DNA of 6,372 nucleotides from Nitrospinae bacterium CG22_combo_CG10-13_8_21_14_all_47_10 (lineage in GTDB: Bacteria > Nitrospinota > Nitrospinia > Nitrospinales > VA-1). Shown here piece after piece: positions 1 to 3,970 of the stretch. Below the pieces are notes generated by a model that worked only from the letters and a program-made list of their open reading frames with translations, did no database searches and had not been told where the DNA came from. The position numbers and the translations under genes are program-made. The first letter of the stretch is position 1; each line of letters begins with the position of its first letter. The DNA lies in the NCBI GenBank assembly GCA_002786505.1, contig PCTK01000033.1:1-6372 (forward strand). Reading direction: 5' to 3'.

Positions 1-119
1 GGCGTTGTTTCGAAACGTTTAGCCATGTTGCCCCCACGGCGAGTGGTGATCGGTCATGTTCTTCGTGTTGTTCGAAGTAGACCCGGTGTATACACAGGGT
101 TCTCTCATTGCACCCTTGG
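1..119. other. Left-edge DNA with no supportable gene
   Basis: I see no supportable gene here. One plus-strand frame is open from the edge to a TGA at 139-141, but its translation (about 46 residues, rich in R, V and P) resembles no protein I know and runs into a repeat palindrome. Two perfect 10-bp palindromes are present, GTTTCGAAAC at 7-16 and GTGTATACAC at 86-95; neither has an evident role. The stretch may be the 3' flank of a gene to the left. Confidence 0.4.
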
Positions 120-184
120 ATTCCCGCCTGCGCGGGAATGACGTAGTAGGTTAACGGGAATGACGTAGGTTGATGGGGATGACG
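120..184. repeat. dRS3-like palindrome with degenerate tandem copies of its right arm
   Basis: ATTCCCGC (120-127) and GCGGGAAT (132-139) form a perfect 8-bp inverted repeat around CTGC. This fits exactly the ATTCCC-N8-GGGAAT format of the neisserial dRS3 element, and similar GGGAATGACG palindromes are scattered between genes in many environmental bacteria. The right arm plus tail, GGGAATGACGTAG (134-146), recurs exactly at 156-168 and imperfectly as GGGGATGACG at 175-184, giving a decaying array with a spacing of about 20 bp. The role is unknown; dispersed repeats of this kind can be sites of recombination or phage insertion. That it is multicopy in this genome is inferred from the motif, not seen. 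Confidence 0.65.
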
Positions 185-201
185 GGGATCCACTTACCAG
201 A

Positions 202-250
202 ATCGGGGAAAACTTCCGCCCTCCACGTTCCCCTGTTCCCCTGATTTTTT
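202..250 (+). terminator. Possible intrinsic terminator of a gene to the left
   Basis: ATCGGGGAA (202-210) can pair with TTCCCC-t-GAT (236-245), giving nine base pairs with one bulged T. The loop is 25 nt and five T (246-250) follow immediately. TTCCCCTG is tandemly duplicated (228-235, 236-243), so the left arm has two possible partners. The loop is long for an intrinsic terminator, so this is moderate evidence only. It would end plus-strand transcription entering from the left edge. Confidence 0.4.
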
Positions 251-391
251 GCGGCACTCATGCAATATACCGGCTAGTTCGTTGAAAGTAAAAAGGTTTA
301 ACTGGATTTTAATTTTCGGAGGAGTTAAAATAGACCTTTCCAATTAAGAGTGGGCACCTTTAGGCTATTGGCAATTTAAAAGGATTGAGCT
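251..391 (+). promoter_or_regulatory. Upstream region and ribosome binding site of the 87-aa gene
   Basis: This AT-rich stretch carries a TAAAAT hexamer (326-331) that could be a -10 element, with no good -35 at the right distance, so promoter evidence is weak. A strong Shine-Dalgarno-like GGAGGAG at 318-324 has no start codon in range. The functional ribosome binding site appears to be AAAGGA near 379-384, 7 nt before the ATG at 392. Confidence 0.35.
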
Positions 392-655
392 ATGGCATAT
401 AACGCTTATGTGAAGAAGGAGACCATTGACGCGGTGATCCGAACATCGGGGGAAAAAATAGAAGGAAAGATTTCAAAACTCCCGAGTAACCGCCTTTTGG
501 ACATGCTGAATCAGGGGGAAGAGAGTTTTATCCCGGTTCTTGATGCGACGGTTTACTGCCTGCTGACCGGGAATGTTCTATTTAGATCGGAGTTCCTTGC
601 TGTCAACAAGCAAAACATTGTCCTCATCGCCGACCATTTGCTGACCATGCCCTGA
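392..655 (+). CDS. Small conserved-looking hypothetical protein, 87 aa
   Basis: I do not recognise this protein with certainty. It is a complete 87-residue ORF with an AGGA site 7 nt before its ATG. There is no signal peptide or membrane segment, so a cytoplasmic location is inferred. The core (about residues 13-81) reads as alternating beta-strands with a short helix: DAVIRTSGEKIEGKI, then LPSNRLLDMLNQ, then ESFIPVLDATVY, then a strand-rich end (NIVLIADH). This order, a strand carrying an 'I.G.I' pattern followed by R-L-x-D-x-L-N and then 'F-I-P-V-x-D-A', recalls small beta-barrel proteins annotated as DUF6812 in environmental bacteria; that link is from memory and tentative. It stands alone and converges on the next gene, 81 bp away. 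One cysteine (C56) is present and no catalytic motif is visible. Confidence 0.8.
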   Translation: MAYNAYVKKETIDAVIRTSGEKIEGKISKLPSNRLLDMLNQGEESFIPVLDATVYCLLTGNVLFRSEFLAVNKQNIVLIADHLLTMP

Positions 656-685
656 GGTGGGGCTTCTTTCCACCGATCTGTTTTT
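656..685 (+). terminator. Weak hairpin plus T-run after the 87-aa gene
   Basis: GGTGG (656-660), starting directly after the TGA stop, pairs with CCACC (670-674). GATCTG and five T (681-685) follow. The stem is short and the T-run is displaced by six bases, so this is a weak terminator candidate. It lies in the 81-bp gap between two convergent genes, where termination is expected. Confidence 0.3.
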
Positions 686-736
686 CCGGTTGGGTTGTTA
701 TTTTCCTTTTACCCTGCGGTTTTCCTGGCTGAACGA

Positions 737-1219
737 TTAACTGTCGAAGCGGATTTTAGCCTTCTTCAGCCAATTTTTTTCGTCAAATCCCCGGCCCAAA
801 TATTCTTCAAAGAGGATTTCATTTTCTGACAGACTTCTGCCGTCAATCCATTGTAGAGGCTTGGAGGAAAAGGGTGAGAAAACATCAGGCAATTCTTTTT
901 CTACCGGATCAAGATCAGGTTCGTCATGCTGTTGTGTTCCTTCCTGATGGGCCGGGTTAGATTTTGTTTTGGGAAACTCGCTTTTTAAATTTTCCAAATC
1001 AGGGTTTTTGGTTTTTCTTGCCGCATTTTTTTTCAATATGCTTTCTATCAGCTTGTCTACTTCCAGCACCAGATTAAACTCCGAAACATAGTCAAGTAGT
1101 TGCAACTTCTCAAGTTTTTTTATGGAGAACTGGACATCGGGAGATTTTAGAATTGCTTTATTGATCTCCGCCCAAAGATATTCGGCCAATCTTTTTTTCT
1201 TATCTTTTTCCCAAGGCAT
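737..1219 (-). CDS. Orphan hypothetical protein, 160 aa, charged with a polar linker
   Basis: I do not recognise a family. I place the start at the ATG at 1219, eight bases after AGGAG (CTCCT on the plus strand, 1228-1232). A GTG three codons upstream (1228) overlaps that AGGAG and cannot use it. The product has no signal peptide or membrane segment and is probably cytoplasmic. Residues 1-65 look helical and amphipathic (K/R-rich start, then LEKLQLLDYVSEFNLVLEV). Residues about 66-110 are a hydrophilic, probably disordered linker rich in K, E, D, P, N and Q. Residues about 111-160 look like a second small motif with aromatic and acidic positions (FSPFSSKPLQWIDG, EILFEEYLGRGFDEKNW). Two short modules joined by a linker would suit a binding or adaptor protein, but that is inference. 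A candidate promoter and a 14-bp palindrome lie just upstream. Confidence 0.78.
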   Translation of the reverse strand: MPWEKDKKKRLAEYLWAEINKAILKSPDVQFSIKKLEKLQLLDYVSEFNLVLEVDKLIESILKKNAARKTKNPDLENLKSEFPKTKSNPAHQEGTQQHDEPDLDPVEKELPDVFSPFSSKPLQWIDGRSLSENEILFEEYLGRGFDEKNWLKKAKIRFDS

Positions 1220-1227
1220 ATTTGTCA

Positions 1228-1232
1228 CTCCT
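1228..1232 (-). promoter_or_regulatory. Shine-Dalgarno site that fixes the start of the 160-aa gene
   Basis: AGGAG on the minus strand lies 8 nt before the ATG at 1219. It overlaps the in-frame GTG at 1228-1226, which excludes that GTG as the start served by this site. Confidence 0.75.
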
Positions 1233-1239
1233 AAAAAGT

Positions 1240-1253
1240 CTTCTTTAAAGAAG
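1240..1253. promoter_or_regulatory. Perfect 14-bp palindrome, operator candidate
   Basis: CTTCTTTAAAGAAG is perfectly self-complementary with no spacer. It lies between the candidate promoter (1271-1299) and the ribosome binding site (1228-1232) of the 160-aa gene, about 20 bp before its start codon. A spacerless palindrome makes a poor RNA hairpin, so a dimeric DNA-binding repressor site is the more natural reading. The cognate protein is unknown. Confidence 0.4.
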
Positions 1254-1270
1254 CAGTTTAGGCCGTGACC

Positions 1271-1299
1271 TTTACATGTCTGTTAAGCCATTGTTACAA
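1271..1299 (-). promoter_or_regulatory. Candidate sigma-70 promoter of the 160-aa gene
   Basis: On the minus strand, TTGTAA (1299-1294) and TGTAAA (1276-1271) are separated by exactly 17 bp, each matching four of six consensus bases. Transcription would begin near 1264, placing the 1240-1253 palindrome just inside the transcript. The spacing is ideal but the hexamers are mediocre. Confidence 0.35.
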
Positions 1300-1374
1300 C
1301 CCTGCAAAGATTGGTATCCGTTCTAAATTAAACCGGAAGCCCTGCTGGAAATTTGAAGGTTTGAATCGGGTATT

Positions 1375-1403
1375 AAAAAAATCTGGAACAGGGTTGATTT
1401 TTC
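1375..1403 (-). terminator. Possible terminator of the 62-aa gene
   Basis: Just after the stop codon on the minus strand, GGAA and TTCC can pair across about 12 bases, and a run of seven T follows (A7 at 1375-1381 on the plus strand). The stem is short, so support rests mainly on the T-run and its position. Confidence 0.3.
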
Positions 1404-1592
1404 CTACAGGTTGGGGTCGTGAAATCTTTCTTTGAGGACGTCTACGGGACTTTTGTATTTGTCGCAGGCTACCACGGAGGCTCTATGTTCCGTGTTAAGG
1501 TTATCAAGATTCAGCGACTCAGCCAGCGCGGGTTGGGCGCCACACTCTGTCTTTTCATACGAGCAAAAATCACACATGTTCAAAGTTAGCAT
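1404..1592 (-). CDS. Small four-cysteine protein, 62 aa, probable metal-binding
   Basis: I do not recognise a named family. I start at the ATG at 1592, six bases after AGGGAAG (plus strand 1599-1605). An in-frame ATG at 1610 has no comparable site. Cysteines fall at residues 7, 10, 17 and 43, as C-x2-C-x6-C-x25-C, beginning MCDFCSYEKTECG and closing with VVACDKYKSPVDVL. A CxxC plus two more cysteines in 62 residues is typical of small zinc-binding folds, and an Fe-S site is possible; this is inferred from spacing alone. There is no signal peptide, so the cytoplasm is likely. Its reality is supported by a well-spaced sigma-70-type promoter (1678-1706), a matching ribosome binding site, and cysteine clustering that an antisense shadow would not be expected to show. 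It lies 184 bp upstream of the 160-aa gene on the same strand. Each appears to have its own promoter. Confidence 0.7.
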   Translation of the reverse strand: MLTLNMCDFCSYEKTECGAQPALAESLNLDNLNTEHRASVVACDKYKSPVDVLKERFHDPNL

Positions 1593-1677
1593 GGGGTTCT
1601 TCCCTGTCATGGTTCAAGTTCTTGCAGTGGTTTTCGGACCCATTGACTCCTGCTAAAGATCCTGCCGATTCCCGCAT

Positions 1678-1706
1678 ATCATAGATAATAATGACATGTT
1701 TGTAAA
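1678..1706 (-). promoter_or_regulatory. Sigma-70-type promoter of the 62-aa gene
   Basis: On the minus strand, TTTACA (1706-1701; five of six matches to TTGACA) and TATGAT (1683-1678; five of six matches to TATAAT) are separated by exactly 17 bp. Transcription would start near 1671, giving a 5' leader of about 78 nt before the ATG at 1592. This is the best housekeeping promoter I find in the window. Confidence 0.55.
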
Positions 1707-1918
1707 TCTATTAGTTTGAATATTTTGGAACAGGCTAATTTTTACCATCCATTATTTATCACCCCCATCTTCCAAAAATCGCCGGAAACAACAATTTATT
1801 GACGGGTTGGTGCAATTATTACCTTTTAGCGGTGATTCCATTCTAAAACACTCACCCACAAAAATCAATAACCAATTGTTTTTAAACGATTTTTAGTTTT
1901 CTTCTGAGCCCTTCCATT
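1707..1918. other. AT-rich intergenic DNA upstream of the sigma-54 promoter
   Basis: No ORF is credible here. The notable element is an inverted repeat, AAAAATC (1860-1866) and GATTTTT (1888-1894), with 21 bp between the arms. Its centre lies about 70 bp upstream of the predicted sigma-54 start site, and a third AAAAATC occurs at 1774-1780. In sigma-54 systems this zone usually carries activator sites, so these repeats are candidates for that role. Confidence 0.35.
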
Positions 1919-1934
1919 TGGCATAGTCTTTGCT
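1919..1934 (+). promoter_or_regulatory. Sigma-54 (RpoN) -24/-12 promoter for tpsBA
   Basis: TGGCATAGTCTTTGCT matches the sigma-54 consensus TGGCAC-R-N4-TTGC-W at every defined position except the sixth (T for C). The invariant GG (1920-1921) and GC (1932-1933) have the required 10-bp separation. The predicted start site is about 1945, giving a leader of about 225 nt before tpsB. Such promoters need RpoN and an AAA+ enhancer-binding activator, neither of which is in the window. A poorer sigma-70 alternative (TTGCGC at 1952-1957, TAAAAT at 1976-1981, 18-bp spacer) overlaps the hairpins just downstream. Confidence 0.55.
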
Positions 1935-1952
1935 CTCTTTCTTACGAATAAT

Positions 1953-1990
1953 TGCGCCCAATTTTTGTGGCGCATTAAAATGCGGTTTTT
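1953..1990 (+). promoter_or_regulatory. Overlapping, mutually exclusive hairpins in the tpsB leader
   Basis: TGCGCC (1953-1958) pairs perfectly with GGCGCA (1969-1974). CGCATT (1971-1976) pairs perfectly with AATGCG (1979-1984), and five T follow (1986-1990). The two stems share CGCA (1971-1974), so only one can form at a time. The second, with its T-run, resembles a small terminator and the first its competitor. This is attenuator-like geometry seen by eye; no energies were computed. Confidence 0.35.
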
Positions 1991-2036
1991 AAAATATTTT
2001 TTTGGAAACAAAGGGTTTGCCTGAACAAGATTTTCC

Positions 2037-2084
2037 GACCTCAGCTAAAGGGCAAAACATGCTGATTTTTGGTCATTAAGGTCA
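2037..2084 (+). promoter_or_regulatory. Nested leader stem-loop with alternative GGTCA partners
   Basis: GACC (2037-2040) and CAGC (2042-2045) can pair with GGTC (2071-2074) and GCTG (2061-2064), forming a two-part stem around an A-rich loop containing AAAGGGCAAAA. GGTCA is repeated at 2080-2084, so the outer arm has two alternative partners. The structure suggests a folded leader RNA, but it does not match a riboswitch class I can name. Confidence 0.3.
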
Positions 2085-2133
2085 GGGGGTTGCCGGGTTG
2101 GCGGAAGGGTTTTTCTTCCTGTAGAAACTGCAT

Positions 2134-2165
2134 AACCCCTTTGTTTTCGGTATTTCAAAGGTTTT
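2134..2165 (+). promoter_or_regulatory. Hairpin that can mask the tpsB ribosome binding site
   Basis: CCTTTG (2138-2143) is perfectly complementary to CAAAGG (2156-2161), with a 12-nt loop. AA (2134-2135) and TT (2162-2163) can extend the stem past a two-base bulge. The right arm contains AAAGG, the presumed Shine-Dalgarno site for the tpsB start at 2171 (9-nt spacer). When folded, the stem would hide the site, so translation may depend on leader conformation. Confidence 0.4.
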
Positions 2166-2170
2166 GATGG

Positions 2171-3961
2171 ATGCGGGTAATACTTAACTTTAGACCCCAG
2201 AATGCCGTTAAGAGATGGGAAAGGTGTATGAACCTGGATTGGGCTGACAATCAGAGTTACAGCGAAATATTGCTGATTGGGTTTTTGGCCTGCCTTTGGT
2301 GGAGTTTCATGACATCTCTATCCTATGCTCAAATTACCCCTCAGGGGCGAGACCAAACTTACAAGCAGGCGGCCCCAGACCGGTTCGAAGAGAGATTCAA
2401 GAAGCAGGAGTTCCCTAAATCGCAATTGGTCCCTGTAAAACCGGATAACTTGAAGCCTGTTTTTCCGGCCGAAATGAGGAAGGTGAATTTTCTTCTCCAG
2501 AGAATGGTCATCAAAGGCTCGACGATTTATGGCAAAAGACAGTTTTCCCGATTATTTCGAGAATATCTGCACAAGAGAATAAATCTTGAGCAGGTTTATA
2601 TCATTGCCCAGGAAATCACGAACATGTATCGCAATGATGGGTACATCCTATCCAAAGCGGTCGTGCCTCCCCAGAAAATTGAAGAGGGGGTGGTCCAAAT
2701 TGATGTGATCGAGGGCTTTATTGACCGGGTGGCTATTCAGGGGCAAGTACGCGGTCCCAGACAGCTTCTTAACGAATATCGCAAAGCACTGTTAAAGTCC
2801 CGACCTCTGAAAGCCCTGGACCTTGAGAGATATTTGCTTTTGGTGGATGACTTGCCGGGGGTCTCGGTTAAATCGGTTTTGACTCCGTCCAAATTCAAAC
2901 AGGGGGCCACAAACCTGACGCTGATTCTTGATAATAAAAGCTATGACGGAAGTTTTGGTGTGGATAACCGGGGTACTAAATTCAACGGGCCGATCCAGAT
3001 TAATGCCGGGATGTCTGGCAATGCGCTGTTCAAAAACTATGAGCGCATAGGTTTGCAGGGGGTGGTGACCAGCAACACGGATGAGTTGAGGTTTTTCAGT
3101 GGTTTTTATGAACAGCCTGTATCTTCGGAAGGCACCAAACTGTTTTTTTCCGGGTCATTCAGTGATTCTGAACCGGGTTCTACCCTTAAAGATTTTGAGG
3201 TGGCGGGGGAAAGTAAAACCTTCACCATCAGACTGACTCACCCCTTCATCCGGTCCAGGTCTGAAAACCTGAATGGATTTGTAAGTTATACGAATCGGGA
3301 CACGGAAACGTTGATTCTGGGGGAACTGGACTCAGAAGACCGTCTGCGTATCGTTAACCTGGGAGTGTCCTACGATTTTGTCGACAAATATAAGGGCATC
3401 AACCTGGTCAGTTTCAATTTGAGCAAGGGCTTTGATATTTTTGATTCAACGGAAACGGGATCGGAGCAACTGACACGCTCCGCAGGCCATAGCGACTTCA
3501 CCAAAGTCAGCGGAGAAGCGCTTCGGCTTCAGCAGTTGGCACCTTCATGGATGTTGTTGGGGGCGCTTTCCTGGCAATATTCATTTGAAAAGCTTCTGGC
3601 CTCGGAGGAGTTCGGCGTTGGGGGCGCGCAATATGGCAGGGCCTATGATTCTTCTGAAATAACCGGAGACCAGGGTCTGGCCTTCAAGCTGGAACTGCAG
3701 AAAGCCTTCCAGCCAAATAAAAAATATTTCAAGGATCTGCAATTATACACCTTTTTCGATTATGGCAAGGTGTGGAACCGTCTTCCAACTTCCACAGGGT
3801 CCACGGGAGAGAATCTGAGTTCGTTGGGACTCGGAATCCGGTTTAACGTGACGGATGTGATCTCCGGATACATGGAATGGGACAAACCGCTGAATCAGGA
3901 AGTGTCGTCTGAAGGGAACAAGGACGGACGAGTGTTTTTCAGCCTATCGGCAAGGTTTTAG
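2171..3961 (+). CDS. TpsB-type outer-membrane transporter of a two-partner secretion system (ShlB/FhaC/HecB family)
   Basis: This is the outer-membrane half of a type Vb secretion pair: it binds the exoprotein in the periplasm and passes it through its own beta-barrel. The 596-residue product fits the family length. A signal peptide is visible (hydrophobic ILLIGFLACLWWSFM about 33-47, likely cleavage after S-Y-A53). A periplasmic linker follows, then POTRA 1 (about 107-187, with NMYRNDGYILSKAVVPPQ and the closing VIEGFIDRVAI), POTRA 2 (about 190-255) and a 16-strand-type barrel (about 256-596). The barrel has the loop-6 motif region GGAQYGRAYDSSEITGDQG (484-502), where YGRAY replaces the classic VRGY, and the terminal residue is F, the usual BAM signal. 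The start at 2171 is preferred because it has AAAGG 9 nt upstream and gives the signal peptide a basic n-region; an ATG at 2228 (M20) would leave an uncharged one. Nothing indicates truncation. The partner tpsA begins 9 nt downstream. Confidence 0.96.
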   Translation: MRVILNFRPQNAVKRWERCMNLDWADNQSYSEILLIGFLACLWWSFMTSLSYAQITPQGRDQTYKQAAPDRFEERFKKQEFPKSQLVPVKPDNLKPVFPAEMRKVNFLLQRMVIKGSTIYGKRQFSRLFREYLHKRINLEQVYIIAQEITNMYRNDGYILSKAVVPPQKIEEGVVQIDVIEGFIDRVAIQGQVRGPRQLLNEYRKALLKSRPLKALDLERYLLLVDDLPGVSVKSVLTPSKFKQGATNLTLILDNKSYDGSFGVDNRGTKFNGPIQINAGMSGNALFKNYERIGLQGVVTSNTDELRFFSGFYEQPVSSEGTKLFFSGSFSDSEPGSTLKDFEVAGESKTFTIRLTHPFIRSRSENLNGFVSYTNRDTETLILGELDSEDRLRIVNLGVSYDFVDKYKGINLVSFNLSKGFDIFDSTETGSEQLTRSAGHSDFTKVSGEALRLQQLAPSWMLLGALSWQYSFEKLLASEEFGVGGAQYGRAYDSSEITGDQGLAFKLELQKAFQPNKKYFKDLQLYTFFDYGKVWNRLPTSTGSTGENLSSLGLGIRFNVTDVISGYMEWDKPLNQEVSSEGNKDGRVFFSLSARF

Positions 3962-3970
3962 GGATTTTTC

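Noticed and set aside
1..141. Plus-strand frame open from the left edge to a TGA
   Set aside because: The translation has no recognisable motif and ends inside a dispersed palindrome; a short open stretch at an edge is not evidence of a gene.
120..184. CRISPR array, from the repeated GGGAATGACG units
   Set aside because: There are only three degenerate copies spaced about 20 bp apart with no unique spacers, and no cas genes are present.
1614..1643. Leader peptide (MGPKTTART) ahead of the four-cysteine gene on the minus strand
   Set aside because: AGGAG lies only 3 nt before its ATG, too close for good initiation, and there is no codon run suggesting attenuation.
1432..1656. Plus-strand reading frame of 74 codons opposite the four-cysteine gene
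   Set aside because: It overlaps the minus-strand gene, has no good ribosome binding site and shows no protein-like motif; the minus strand has promoter, ribosome binding site and clustered cysteines.
1952..1981. Sigma-70 promoter TTGCGC-18-TAAAAT for tpsB
   Set aside because: The -35 matches only three of six positions and the elements fall inside the overlapping inverted repeats; the sigma-54 site just upstream is a better match. It cannot be fully excluded.
2042..2104. Cyclic-di-GMP (GEMM-I) riboswitch, because of AAAGGGCAAAA and GGTCAGGGGGTTGCC
   Set aside because: The second half only loosely resembles the GGTAGCGGGGTTACC hairpin, and the conserved GACGCAAAGCC segment is missing. A covariance-model search would settle it.
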